The notes: generated by a model not told the origin, from the letters alone. Counted from the stretch's first letter, positions 24,150 through 33,191 are shown. The stretch is 64,000 nucleotides of DNA from Planctomycetota bacterium (GCA_018814045.1 JAHJAR010000134.1:1-64000), one strand, 5' to 3'. Numbers and translations are program-made.

Positions 24150-25100
24150 TCAGTTGACATCGACGGATGACGGCGGCTTAGTAACCGGCGTGACCACGGT
24201 GCGCCAACGCCGCCAGATGAGGTTCTGCACCAGCCCGCCGATCACGTACAGGTACGCCAGGGTGACCAGCAACATCTGCGGCCACCACAAGCCAAAACCG
24301 ACCAGCACCAACCCCCATACCAGGTAGGTGGGCGGGTACTTGCGGCGGAAGTACACGTTGAACACGTGCAGGAAGTTCAGGCGCCCGACCATCAGCATCC
24401 CCAGGCCGAAGGCCACCGGCCCGATCGCCCAGCGCAGCACGTGCGACCAGTCGATGCCCAGGGCCGCCACCTGCATGGCTGCCAACTCGTCGTGCAGCGC
24501 CAGCAGCGCCACCAGGGCAGCCGCGGCACCCGGCGTAGGCAGACCCGTGAACTGCCGCTGGGCTGCTTCCTCCTTGACATTCTCGGCGTTGTAGCGCGCC
24601 AGTCGAATAGCCGCGCAACTGACGTACACCAGCGCACACAACAACCCCAGCCGCCAGAGCATCCGCGAAACAAGGGGCTCACCTTCCGCGGGCATGACGC
24701 GCGTCATCAATATCGTGAGATACAGGGCTGCCGGGGCGATACCGAAGCTGACGATGTCCGAGATCGAGTCCAGTTGCGCGCCGAACTCACTCGTTCGCCG
24801 GGCCATGCGGGCCAGCCGGCCGTCGAGCGCGTCGAAGACCATCGCGGCCACGATCAGGTAGACGCCGACGGACACCCAGGTCGGAAACAGCTCCGCCAGG
24901 CGCGGGTGATTCGTTTGCGGAGAAGCTTCGAAGTACGCCGCCCGCATCTCGAGCAGGCAGCAGAGAATGGCCACGAACCCGCACAGCAGGTTGCCGAGCG
25001 TCGCGGCGCTGGGCACCAAGCTGATGCTCAACAGTGGGCTGCGTGGCTCATCGCCGTTGCCGGTCTCGAAACGGTCTGGACGTTGCGTGGGCATATCCAT
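24150..25100 (-). CDS. pssA: CDP-diacylglycerol-serine O-phosphatidyltransferase
   Basis: A 316-residue integral membrane enzyme with about eight hydrophobic helices. The CDP-alcohol phosphotransferase motif is present: DALDGRLARMARRTSEFG then QLDSISD, i.e. DG..AR........G...D...D. It joins serine to CDP-diacylglycerol to make phosphatidylserine, the substrate of the decarboxylase encoded directly upstream on the same strand (93-bp gap). Helices 1-2 (LVPSAATLGNLLCGFVAILCC) and the C-terminal helices fit subclass II bacterial PssA. Starts at 25100 and 25094 are equally plausible. Confidence 0.92.
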   Translation of the reverse strand: MDMPTQRPDRFETGNGDEPRSPLLSISLVPSAATLGNLLCGFVAILCCLLEMRAAYFEASPQTNHPRLAELFPTWVSVGVYLIVAAMVFDALDGRLARMARRTSEFGAQLDSISDIVSFGIAPAALYLTILMTRVMPAEGEPLVSRMLWRLGLLCALVYVSCAAIRLARYNAENVKEEAAQRQFTGLPTPGAAAALVALLALHDELAAMQVAALGIDWSHVLRWAIGPVAFGLGMLMVGRLNFLHVFNVYFRRKYPPTYLVWGLVLVGFGLWWPQMLLVTLAYLYVIGGLVQNLIWRRWRTVVTPVTKPPSSVDVN

Positions 25101-25193
25101 CCTATCGACGTGTTGGACTGGTTTTGTTTCGCCTTCTGGACCGGGCAGTGGGCTGTCTCGCCGAAAACCCGCAACTTCGAAATTGGCCGTGCA

Positions 25194-25859
25194 CTAGGCC
25201 GGCTGCGCCGCCGGGTCGCGCAACCGGGCGAGCACCGTCAAGCCACCCTTCACGTGCTCGCCCAGCGCGATACTCAACTCCCAACGCGGGTCCTCCGGCA
25301 CACACACCTCGGTGCGCGAGCCGAACTTGATCATACCGAAACGCTGACCGCGGGCCAGTTCATCCCCGGGCTCGACGGCACAGACAATACGGCGGGCGAG
25401 CACGCCGGCGATCTGCCGCACACGAACGGGCCCCGGGAGCGGTGCCTGCGGGGCAATGGTGAGCGCATTGGACTCGTTGCGCGTGCTCGATTCGCTACGC
25501 AGGGCATTCAGGAACTCGCCCGGGCGATAATCGGTTTCGAGCACGCGGCCCGCACACGGGCTGCGGTTTACGTGCACGTCCAGCACGCTCAAGAATATCA
25601 TGATCCGCAGTGCGCGCTCACGGCCGTCGGGACTTCTCTGGTCGCGCGCAATCTCAACAATGCGTCCATCCGCGGGCGCCACGAGCAAGTCGGCCTCCAC
25701 GGGCACACGCCGCGGCGGGTCGCGGTAGAAGCTGAGCAGGGTCAAGGTCAGCCCGGCTGGCAGCAGCGCCCACCAGCCCGCGTAGTTGGCCGCGACAACG
25801 GTGATGCCCGTCCCGACGATGATGGTCAACGAGATTTCCAGCCAGGCATAGCGCGTCAT
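25194..25859 (-). CDS. psd: Phosphatidylserine decarboxylase proenzyme (short, Psd-C type)
   Basis: A 221-residue proenzyme with one or two N-terminal membrane helices (LEISLTIIVGTGITVVAA). Key segments are LVAPADGRIVEI, IMIFLSVLDVHVNR (His for self-cleavage/decarboxylation) and the processing site FGMIKFGSRTEV, where cleavage before the serine would create the pyruvoyl group. It makes phosphatidylethanolamine from the PssA product at the inner membrane. The start at 25859 has ggag five bases upstream; a GTG at 25877 is an alternative. It follows the HAD gene by about 20 bp, and all three probably share one transcript. Confidence 0.93.
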   Translation of the reverse strand: MTRYAWLEISLTIIVGTGITVVAANYAGWWALLPAGLTLTLLSFYRDPPRRVPVEADLLVAPADGRIVEIARDQRSPDGRERALRIMIFLSVLDVHVNRSPCAGRVLETDYRPGEFLNALRSESSTRNESNALTIAPQAPLPGPVRVRQIAGVLARRIVCAVEPGDELARGQRFGMIKFGSRTEVCVPEDPRWELSIALGEHVKGGLTVLARLRDPAAQPA

Positions 25860-25879
25860 CGCCACTCCGCCAAGCACGA

Positions 25880-26770
25880 TCAGGCCAGCAGTCGTTCAAC
25901 CAGTTCCGCCACGCCGCACTCGTCGTGGTCGGCCACGGTCTGTTGGGCCACTTCCCGGACGCGCGGATGGGCATTGCCCATTGCCACGCCCAGGCCGGCC
26001 TCACGAATCATATCGATATCATTAACGTCGTCACCAATCGCGACCGTGTGGCGCGGGTCGCACTCCCAACGCCGACAGAGCTGCTTGATACCGTACCACT
26101 TGTTGACGTGCGCGGCGAAGGCCTCGATCACGGTGAAGCTGTAGGCAGGCACACGCAGCAGGTTGTGCACGATGCGCCCGGCGAAGCTCTCGGCCAGCGC
26201 CGCCGACACGCCACCCAGTACGTCCGTGTCGTCGATGATAGATATGCGCACGGGGGCACAGGCATCACGCGGCACGCTATCGGTGCAACGCAGCGCACAG
26301 GGCGAGCGCTCGACCCAGCGGTCCACGGCCGGATGGCGATTCGGCCCATCGATCACATAGCCATCGCTGCCCGCTTCGTCCGCGTCGGTCAGCCACAGCA
26401 CGGTGTAGCCGCGCTGCTGCATCCAATCGGTGAGTTCCAGAGCCACGGCCAGTGGCACCGCACTGCGTTCCAACGTCCGGCCCGTGGCAACGTCGTTGAC
26501 CAGGGCCCCGAAGACCGTCACTGCGGCGTCGAGATCGAGCCCAATCGTGTCCAGGATCGGCCGCGTCTCGGTGTAGCTACGCCCCGTGCAAAGCACAACC
26601 TTGATCCCGGCTTCGTGCGCCCGGTGCAAGGCGGCCCGGTTCCGCGGCGGAACCTGGTGCTGTGAATCGAGTAGCGTACCATCCAGGTCAACGGCCAGGA
26701 GCTCGCAATGCAAAGGTTCGTTCGTCACTTCTTCGATCCCCAAAACGCGACTGACGTCTCGCGCGCGCAT
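25880..26770 (-). CDS. HAD-IIB (Cof-type) phosphatase
   Basis: A 296-residue cytoplasmic HAD hydrolase. Motif I is LLAVDLDGTLLDS (nucleophile and acid Asp), motif II VVLCTGRSY, and motif IV HTVAIGDDVNDIDMI near the C-terminus; the C2B cap lies between. Cof-like members dephosphorylate sugar phosphates, nucleotides or cofactors. The position at the head of the psd-pssA cluster might suggest phospholipid-precursor turnover, but this is inference. The ATG at 26770 starts 20 residues before motif I; an internal GTG at 26728 is possible. The 239-bp gap to nadK is a divergent promoter region without other content. Confidence 0.88.
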   Translation of the reverse strand: MRARDVSRVLGIEEVTNEPLHCELLAVDLDGTLLDSQHQVPPRNRAALHRAHEAGIKVVLCTGRSYTETRPILDTIGLDLDAAVTVFGALVNDVATGRTLERSAVPLAVALELTDWMQQRGYTVLWLTDADEAGSDGYVIDGPNRHPAVDRWVERSPCALRCTDSVPRDACAPVRISIIDDTDVLGGVSAALAESFAGRIVHNLLRVPAYSFTVIEAFAAHVNKWYGIKQLCRRWECDPRHTVAIGDDVNDIDMIREAGLGVAMGNAHPRVREVAQQTVADHDECGVAELVERLLA

Positions 26771-27009
26771 TTTGGCGTCTCGCCCGGGATATGGAAAGCC
26801 GCCGAAATGCGGCCGCGGCCAGCCTCGGGACCAGCCGCGACCGCACGCGGCAGCTCCCTCTGGCTATGCCACTGGCGATTCGCTACGCTGATGGAGAGGA
26901 ATTCGCGGCTGGAGAATCCCGGCGGGCTCCTATGAGCGCCCCGCCGTGCGGGTCGAGTCTACGCTTCCACGACCAGTTCACAGTCGTGTTTGCTGGAGGT
27001 ATCGAGGGA

Positions 27010-27849
27010 ATGATGCGTGTCGCGATTGTAGGCTCACCCGATAAGGACGCCGTTCGGGATACGCTCGCCCGCACGCGCAATTGGCTCGCCGACCGTGCCG
27101 AAGTCGTCTTCGCGGAGCTAACCTACGACGCGACGAAAGTCGTGGACGCCCAGCCCGATTTGCTGGTGGTGCTCGGGGGCGACGGCACGCTCATCGCCGC
27201 CATCCACTGCCTCGGCCAACACCAGGTGCCAATCGTCGGGATCAACCTCGGGAAACTCGGGTTCCTGGCCGAATTCACGATCGACCAGCTCGAGAGCGAG
27301 GGCGGCTTTCTGTTCAACGGCGACCCGCCCGTCACGCGACGCGTCATGCTCGAGGTGGCAATCGAGCACGCCGACGGCCCTGGCTTCCACACCTTCGCAG
27401 TCAACGACTGCGTCATCCTCGCCGGGCCCCCCTTCCGCATGATCGAGACGGCCGTCGAGGCCGACGGTGACAACGTGGCCCGCGTGCGCGGCGACGGACT
27501 GATCGTGGCGACCGCGTCGGGCTCCACTGCCCACAACCTCTCGGCCGGCGGCCCAATCCTCGAGCCCACAGCGGAGGCGTTCATCCTGACGCCCATCTGC
27601 CCGCACGCCCTGACCTATCGCTCGCTGGTGATGAGCTCTGATCGGCGTATCCGGATTCAGGTCACGCAGGCCAACGAGGGCACCACCGCCGCCATCGACG
27701 GCCACGTCTGCCGGCCCCTGCACCTCGGCGACCGCATCGTGATCAGCCGCTATTCGGCCGACTTCCTGCTCGTCCGAAACCCGCAGTACTCGGCCTGGCG
27801 CGCTCTGCGCCGCAAGCTGATGTGGGGCGAGCAACCCACCATCAGCTAG
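27010..27849 (+). CDS. nadK: NAD kinase
   Basis: A 279-residue ATP-NAD kinase: LLVVLGGDGTLIAAI (GGDGT motif, near residue 52), GINLGKLGFLAEF, the NAD-binding FAVNDCVIL (variant of the NE-D/N motif) and VATASGSTAHNLSAGGP near residue 170. It phosphorylates NAD to NADP. Two Met codons at 27010 and 27013 follow a ggaggt site; the frame continues upstream to 26791 but that part is low-complexity and not conserved-looking. Confidence 0.94.
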   Translation: MMRVAIVGSPDKDAVRDTLARTRNWLADRAEVVFAELTYDATKVVDAQPDLLVVLGGDGTLIAAIHCLGQHQVPIVGINLGKLGFLAEFTIDQLESEGGFLFNGDPPVTRRVMLEVAIEHADGPGFHTFAVNDCVILAGPPFRMIETAVEADGDNVARVRGDGLIVATASGSTAHNLSAGGPILEPTAEAFILTPICPHALTYRSLVMSSDRRIRIQVTQANEGTTAAIDGHVCRPLHLGDRIVISRYSADFLLVRNPQYSAWRALRRKLMWGEQPTIS

Positions 27850-27931
27850 CCCGCTCGCCAGCCCCCTCGGACAGGCCCAACCGGCGAGATGCGTAACCCG
27901 ACCATAATCTGACGCCGAAACACCTCCAGGA

Positions 27932-27945
27932 TTGATCTGGATCAA
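27932..27945. promoter_or_regulatory. FNR/CRP-family palindromic operator
   Basis: TTGATCTGGATCAA is an exact TTGAT-N4-ATCAA palindrome, the consensus for FNR-type oxygen or nitrogen-oxide sensing regulators. It lies 73 bp before the start of the tetrahaem cytochrome gene. If it acted as a class II activator site centred near -41.5, transcription would begin near 27980. A GACAAT at 27967-27972 would then sit at the -10 position. The site is read directly; the promoter placement is inference. Confidence 0.75.
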
Positions 27946-28018
27946 GTCGCACACTTGCCGTCCGCCGACAATCGCGGCACCATTCTCATCAACGCCGTAA
28001 GGTGAGGGATCGTCTACC

Positions 28019-28780
28019 ATGGATGCCCCAGGGCACGTCCGGAGTGCAGGCCCGACCAACCCAGGGAGGTTGTGCGCCGTTTTCGTCCCGCTCGTGTTAT
28101 TAGCAATGACCGCCCTGCTCTGGCCCAACCGCTGGGGATTCACGAGTCCGGTGCCGCCGGCCACGCCCGTCGCCGCCTGGGTGGTTGACACGTCCACGGT
28201 CCGGCGGCCGGCGCTGGCCCCCGAGACGCGGATCGGCGCCTTCAGGTATCGCTGCAATGACTGCCACCGCCTATTCACGTCGCCTCCCACTGCGGGTACA
28301 GGCCGATCGCTGAGGCAGCATCGCCACATCGTGCTCAAGCACGGTCTGAACGACAATTGCTTCAACTGCCATAGCCGGAAGAACCGCGACGTATACATTT
28401 CCAGCGCGGGCGCTCCGATTCCCGCAGACCAGCCGCAGCTCCTGTGCGCCCAGTGCCACGGCCCGGTTTACCGCGACTGGCTCCAGGGTGTGCACGGCCG
28501 CTCAGACGGCTATTGGAACAAACGCCTTGGGCCCCTGGAGCGGAAGACGTGCGTCGAATGTCACGATCCACACGTGCCGCCCTTCCCGCCGATGCGCCCA
28601 GCCCCTGGGCCCAGCACGCTGCGAATGGGCGATCCCGCCTTCCGCCCGTCACACGCCCCAGAGGCAACTGCGAACCCGCTCCTGATCTACCGCCAAACGC
28701 CGGCGCACCGCGCCCCGGCCCCCACGACCGAACACGCTGAGACAAGAACCGCTCCGCCCGCTGGAGAACGCAGTCAATGA
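28019..28780 (+). CDS. Membrane-anchored tetrahaem cytochrome c
   Basis: The product has 253 residues: an N-terminal uncleaved-looking helix (LCAVFVPLVLLAMTALLW) and a periplasmic part with four CXXCH sites (CNDCH, CFNCH, CAQCH, CVECH at about residues 80, 115, 144 and 178). Additional His residues between them (RQHRHIVLKHG) could be distal haem ligands. It is probably an electron-transfer subunit linking the NrfD/ferredoxin module to the octahaem enzyme. The ATG at 28019 follows aaggtgaggg. It does not look like NapC/NrfH beyond haem number. The stop overlaps the next start (ATGA). Confidence 0.85.
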   Translation: MDAPGHVRSAGPTNPGRLCAVFVPLVLLAMTALLWPNRWGFTSPVPPATPVAAWVVDTSTVRRPALAPETRIGAFRYRCNDCHRLFTSPPTAGTGRSLRQHRHIVLKHGLNDNCFNCHSRKNRDVYISSAGAPIPADQPQLLCAQCHGPVYRDWLQGVHGRSDGYWNKRLGPLERKTCVECHDPHVPPFPPMRPAPGPSTLRMGDPAFRPSHAPEATANPLLIYRQTPAHRAPAPTTEHAETRTAPPAGERSQ

Positions 28781-29820
28781 GCGCCACAGAAGAAGACCAT
28801 GCCCTTTCGCTGAACAACGCGGCCACAGCGCCTGGTCTGACGCGGCGCGGTTTTCTGCGCAAGGGCGCGGCGGCCGTGTCCGGCGCCGCGGCCCTGACGG
28901 CGGCGCTGTCGCCGCTGCACGATCTACGCCTGAAAGATGCGCCCTCCCTCGAGCAGTTCTTTCAGAAGCACTACAAGGAAATGACGCCGGCGGAGAAGCA
29001 GGCTGCACTCGCGCGCATCACGCGGGAGGTCGAGACCCGCTATCGCCTGCGACCAAACGTGCAGGACCCACCGCCGTTGGAGGGCGTGGAGTTCGTCTAC
29101 GCTCTCAACCTCAGCCGCTGTATCGGCTGCCGCAAGTGCGTGCACGCTTGCGTCCAGGAGAACAACCAGTCGCGCGCCCCGGAAATCCAGTACATCCGTG
29201 TGCTCAAGATGGAGAAGGGCAGCGTCGAGGTCGAGGGCGCCGAGCACTACTACGCCCCGCCGCAGGTGCCCGAGCACGAGAGCTACTACATGCCTGTCCA
29301 GTGCCACCAGTGCGCCAAACCGCCTTGTGTCAAGGTCTGCCCGACCGAGGCCACCTGGCAGGAGCCGGACGGCCTGGTGGTCATCGATTACGACTGGTGC
29401 ATCGGCTGCCGCTATTGCGAGGCGGCCTGCCCCTACTGGGCGCGGCGATTCAACTTCGCCGACCCCGCTTTCCCGGAGGACCAGCAGGCCGCAGACAATC
29501 CGTACCACCTCAACCCGGAGATCTCCTACCTGTCGAACCGGCCGCGCGCGCGGGGGGTGATGGAAAAATGCACTTTCTGCCTGCATCGCACGCGCCAGGG
29601 ACGCCTGCCCGCCTGCGTCGAAGTGTGCCCGACGGGCTCGCGCAAGTTCGGCAACGTGCTCGATCCGGACAGCGATGTGGCCTACATCCTGCGAAACAAG
29701 CGGGTCTTCGTGCTCAAAGAAGCTGTCGGTACGCTGCCGCGATTCTTCTACTACTTCGACGAGCGCGGCAGCCGCTACCACGAGCCGCTGCCGATCTACG
29801 AGCCGGAGGACAAGGCGTGA
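28777..29820 (+). CDS. Tat-exported [4Fe-4S] ferredoxin subunit (NrfC/PsrB/DmsB-like)
   Basis: The product has 347 residues. A twin-arginine signal (LTRRGFLRKGAAAVSGAAA) directs export across the cytoplasmic membrane. Four cysteine groups follow: CIGCRKCVHAC, CHQCAKPPCVKVCP, CIGCRYCEAACPYW, and CTFCLHRTRQG with ACVEVCP, enough for four cubane clusters. This is the electron-wire subunit that pairs with NrfD/PsrC membrane proteins. Coupled to both neighbours (ATGA upstream, GTGA downstream). Between the Tat signal and the first cluster is an extra ~70-residue helical stretch. Confidence 0.93.
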   Translation: MSATEEDHALSLNNAATAPGLTRRGFLRKGAAAVSGAAALTAALSPLHDLRLKDAPSLEQFFQKHYKEMTPAEKQAALARITREVETRYRLRPNVQDPPPLEGVEFVYALNLSRCIGCRKCVHACVQENNQSRAPEIQYIRVLKMEKGSVEVEGAEHYYAPPQVPEHESYYMPVQCHQCAKPPCVKVCPTEATWQEPDGLVVIDYDWCIGCRYCEAACPYWARRFNFADPAFPEDQQAADNPYHLNPEISYLSNRPRARGVMEKCTFCLHRTRQGRLPACVEVCPTGSRKFGNVLDPDSDVAYILRNKRVFVLKEAVGTLPRFFYYFDERGSRYHEPLPIYEPEDKA

Positions 29821-31058
29821 GGCGCTACTGCACCTTTCTCTGGCAATGCGCCCGGCTCAGCTTCGTCGGGGACTGGCGCTATCACACCTGGATGACGGTC
29901 CTGACGGTTGTCGCGCTGCTTGGGATCTACGCCTATTGCCAGCAACTCGTGCACGGCCTCGTCGTCACCGGGATGACCGACCAGGTCTCCTGGGGCCTGT
30001 ACATTGCCAACTTCACTTACCTGGTGGGCCTGGCCGCCGCGGCCGCCATGCTCGTCATCCCGGTCTACGTCTATCGCAACATGCACCTGCACGACGTGGT
30101 CATTTTTGGAGAGTTGCTGGCGGTAGCCGTGATCGTACTGTGCCTGTTGTTCGTGACTGTTGACCTGGGTCGCCCGGACCGCTTCCTGCACCTCGTGCAG
30201 CGCTTCAATTTCCCGATGTCGATGCTGACCTGGGACGTCATCGCGCTGAACGGTTACCTGCTGCTGAATCTGCACATCTGCGGGTACCTGGTCTATACGG
30301 CGTACCGCGGCCGGCAGCCGTCGAAGATCTTCTACGTACCCTTCGTTTTCATCGCGATCATCTGGGCAGTCAGCATCCACACGGTCACCGCGTTCCTGTA
30401 CGTCGGGCTGGGCGGGCGCCCCTTCTGGAACTCTGCCATCATCGCTCCCCGCTTCCTGGCGAGCGCCTTCGCCGCCGGCCCGGCCTTCATCATCCTCACA
30501 CTCCAGGTCGTTCGGCACTACACGGCCCACCGCGTGGGCGACGATGCGTTGTTTACTCTCCGACGCATCGTCCAGGTGGCCATGCTGATCAACGTCTTTC
30601 TGCTGGTCTGCGAACTGTTCACCGAGTTCTACACCGATTCGGCGCACGTGGCCGCGGCGCGCTACTTGTATTTCGGGCTATCCGGGCGAGACGGCTTGGT
30701 ACCGTGGATCTGGACCGCACTACTGTGCGACGTCGTGGCGGTGATCCTGCTCGTGTTGCCGAGTTCGCGGGCGTTGTCCACGCTGAACGTGGCGTGTGTA
30801 CTGGCGATTGTGGGCATCTGGATCGAGAAAGGCATGGGCCTGATCGTGCCGGCCTTTATCCCAACGCCGCTGGGCGAGATTGTCGAGTACACCCCGACGC
30901 TGCCCGAGATCATGGTCTGCCTGGGCATCTGGGCCGTCGGGCTGTTGCTCTACACGATTATGGTGCGCATCACGATCCCCGTTCTGTCCGGGCAGATTCG
31001 CGCGCCTGATGCTGAAGCGCGAGCGGCACCGGACGTCGCGCGGAACGCGCAGCACTGA
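29817..31058 (+). CDS. NrfD/PsrC-family quinone-interacting membrane subunit
   Basis: A 413-residue polytopic protein with about ten hydrophobic helices. Characteristic are the helix-1/2 loop VTGMTDQVSWGLYIANF, then VDLGRPDRFLHL and VSIHTVTAFLYVGLGGRPFWN, typical of the DsrP/HmcC/ActC branch of the NrfD family. These proteins exchange electrons or protons with the quinone pool. The start is a GTG overlapping the previous stop (GTGA). With the ferredoxin subunit it would form a quinol dehydrogenase or reductase module feeding or draining the cytochromes. Confidence 0.92.
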   Translation: MRRYCTFLWQCARLSFVGDWRYHTWMTVLTVVALLGIYAYCQQLVHGLVVTGMTDQVSWGLYIANFTYLVGLAAAAAMLVIPVYVYRNMHLHDVVIFGELLAVAVIVLCLLFVTVDLGRPDRFLHLVQRFNFPMSMLTWDVIALNGYLLLNLHICGYLVYTAYRGRQPSKIFYVPFVFIAIIWAVSIHTVTAFLYVGLGGRPFWNSAIIAPRFLASAFAAGPAFIILTLQVVRHYTAHRVGDDALFTLRRIVQVAMLINVFLLVCELFTEFYTDSAHVAAARYLYFGLSGRDGLVPWIWTALLCDVVAVILLVLPSSRALSTLNVACVLAIVGIWIEKGMGLIVPAFIPTPLGEIVEYTPTLPEIMVCLGIWAVGLLLYTIMVRITIPVLSGQIRAPDAEARAAPDVARNAQH

Positions 31059-31099
31059 CCGCGAAACCTGACATGAGACAACGACCAAGGAGAAGCTCC

Positions 31100-32557
31100 A
31101 TGAAGAGGCGAGCAATGTGGCTGGTTCCGGCCGTGCTGACCGCGACCCTGGCTCTGGCAGCAACGGCCAGCGGCCAGGCGATCGGACTGCCCGAAATCAG
31201 CAAGCAGTCCCAGGAATGCATCGACTGTCACAAGAAGGAAAGCCGTGCCCTCTACCAGATGTGGGGGGCCAGCAAGCACTACCGGGCGAACGTGGGCTGC
31301 TACGAGTGCCACATGGCCGAGAAAGACGACTCCGATGCGATCACGCATTACGACCAGCGCATCGCCATCGTCGTCAGCCCCAAGGACTGCGGCCGCTGCC
31401 ACGAGCGCGAAGTGCGGGAATTCGTAGGTTCGCACCACTCCAAGGGCGCCCGCATCCTGGGCTCGCTCGACAACGTGCTGGCCGAGATCGTCGAGGGCAA
31501 CAGTGCTTTCAAGACGCCCGGCTTCCCCGGCGGCAACTCGGCTGCCGCCGTCAACGGCTGCTGGCAGTGCCATGGCTCACAGGTCAAGGTGCTGCCCAAC
31601 GGCAAGCTCGACCCGGCTACCTGGCCCAACACCGGCATCGGGCGCATCAATTCCGATGGCTCGGAAGGCTCCTGCACAGCCTGTCACAGCCGGCATGCCT
31701 TCTCAGCCGCCCAGGCCCGCCATCCCGACACCTGCGGCAAATGCCACCTCGGACCCGACCACCCACAGAAGGAGGTCTACGAGGAGTCCAAGCACGGCAT
31801 CGGTTTCGCCGCCAATATCGCCAAGATAAACCTCGATAGTGCCAAGTGGATTGTGGGCGAGGATTACTGGCACGCCCCGACCTGCGCCACCTGCCACATG
31901 TCGGCCACCAAGGACAAACCCGTCACGCACGACATCGGCATGCGCATCAGTTGGAACAACCGCCCGGCTGTCTCCGTTCGGCCCGAAGTGTCCGACGCCA
32001 AGATGGGCCTGCCCGGCAAGGACGTGCCCTGGCAAGTTCGGCGTCAGAACATGAAGGAGGTCTGCCTGAGCTGCCACAACCAGGGCTGGGTGGACAACTT
32101 CTACATCCAGTACGACGGGTTAGTCGTACTGTACAACGAGAAGTTCGCCAAGCCGGGACTGGCCCTCTCCGGCCTGGCCACCTCTGCCAAGCCGTTGCCA
32201 ACCGTCAGCTTTACACACGATGTCGATTGGGCCTGGTGGGAGTTGTGGCACCACGAGGGCCGGCGTGCACGCCATGGCGCCTCTATGATGGGGCCGGACT
32301 ACACGCACTGGCACGGCACGTACGATGTCGCCAAGACGTTCTATTCGCACTACGTCCCGGCCCTGAGGGAACTCATCAAGGAAGCGCACGAGTCCGCGGA
32401 CGCCGAGCGGATCGCCGCGGCTGACAAGCTCCAGGCCAAGCTCGATGAGGTCCTCAACTCCTCGGACCACCGCTGGTTCATCGGCAAGCTCGACCCGAAG
32501 GAGGCCGCCCGACGTAAGCAGGCCGCCGAGGAGTTCAAGGCCCGCTATAACCAATAG
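31100..32557 (+). CDS. Octahaem hydroxylamine oxidoreductase (HAO)-like cytochrome c
   Basis: The product has 485 residues with a cleavable signal peptide (WLVPAVLTATLALAATASGQA). Eight CXXCH sites are seen: CIDCH, CYECH, CGRCH, CWQCH, CTACH, CGKCH, CATCH, CLSCH at about residues 40, 68, 97, 154, 192, 212, 262 and 322. The C-terminal block ELWHHEGRRARHGASMMGP with DYTHWHGTYDVAKTFY is the HAO-family signature. HAO relatives oxidise hydroxylamine or hydrazine, or reduce nitrite or hydroxylamine when the tyrosine cross-link to the catalytic haem is absent; which applies cannot be told without alignment. A strong AAGGAGAA precedes the ATG. It is last in the FNR-box operon. Confidence 0.92.
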   Translation: MKRRAMWLVPAVLTATLALAATASGQAIGLPEISKQSQECIDCHKKESRALYQMWGASKHYRANVGCYECHMAEKDDSDAITHYDQRIAIVVSPKDCGRCHEREVREFVGSHHSKGARILGSLDNVLAEIVEGNSAFKTPGFPGGNSAAAVNGCWQCHGSQVKVLPNGKLDPATWPNTGIGRINSDGSEGSCTACHSRHAFSAAQARHPDTCGKCHLGPDHPQKEVYEESKHGIGFAANIAKINLDSAKWIVGEDYWHAPTCATCHMSATKDKPVTHDIGMRISWNNRPAVSVRPEVSDAKMGLPGKDVPWQVRRQNMKEVCLSCHNQGWVDNFYIQYDGLVVLYNEKFAKPGLALSGLATSAKPLPTVSFTHDVDWAWWELWHHEGRRARHGASMMGPDYTHWHGTYDVAKTFYSHYVPALRELIKEAHESADAERIAAADKLQAKLDEVLNSSDHRWFIGKLDPKEAARRKQAAEEFKARYNQ

Positions 32558-32688
32558 CGCCTGACCAGCCATGCGCGAAAACCAATCGTCGACCGGGGCC
32601 ACTTCCATACGAGGCGGCTCAGCCCTCTTGCCTGCAGCCACCGCGCTCGAGCGCGATGCACTGGACTGCGGCGTCGGCTCGGCCCTGA

Positions 32689-33051
32689 CTATGCGCCCTG
32701 CGACCCAGCTTCCCAGTCCAACTCGTCGAGCAACTCCACGGCCCGCCGCAGATGGGGTATGACGATCGAGCCGCCGACCACGAGGGCCACGTTGAACGCC
32801 TCGAACAACTGCGCGCTCGTGCAGCCCAGCTCCTTACAGCGAATCACGTGATAGGCAATGCAGTCGTCGCAGCGCAGTACCATCGACGCGGTCAGACCGC
32901 CGATCTCCTTGGTGCGGGCGTCCAGCGCGCCGTCTTCGTAGGCCTTCGTGTCCAACGTAAAAAAGCGGTTGATCGGCACGTTCTTCGCCGCCAGGATGCG
33001 CTCGTTCATCTTCTCGCGGTACTCGCGAAACTGTCTCAGCCGCTCACTCAT
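32689..33051 (-). CDS. AhpD-like/carboxymuconolactone decarboxylase-family protein
   Basis: A 120-residue helical protein with the AhpD-like redox core MVLRCDDCIAYHVIRC (CXXC followed by a conserved His three residues later), then KELGCTSAQLFEAFNVAL. Family members act as alkylhydroperoxidases or thiol-dependent reductases, usually oligomeric. It is read toward the HAO-like gene and divergently from moeA. A role in peroxide or nitrosative stress beside the respiratory operon would be guesswork. Confidence 0.88.
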   Translation of the reverse strand: MSERLRQFREYREKMNERILAAKNVPINRFFTLDTKAYEDGALDARTKEIGGLTASMVLRCDDCIAYHVIRCKELGCTSAQLFEAFNVALVVGGSIVIPHLRRAVELLDELDWEAGSQGA

Positions 33052-33191
33052 GGGTCACTCCGTTACTGTCGAAGACCGGCTCGCGCCGCCGGTCGCCCAG
33101 CGTACCGGCCCCGCACTACGTGCACCAGAGACCGCCCGTGGGGCCGGCGATCTGCTTGACGCTCCGCAGTGCCCCTCGGAGAATCACGCCC

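Noticed and set aside
24366-26144. 592-codon open frame on the plus strand opposite pssA, psd and the HAD gene
   Set aside because: It lies antisense to three well-recognised genes; the translation is Gln/His/Arg-rich without motifs. Long antisense frames are expected at this GC content.
29136-29816. N-terminal extension of the NrfD frame
   Set aside because: It runs in a second frame through the ferredoxin gene; the NrfD protein starts naturally at the GTG coupled to that gene's stop.
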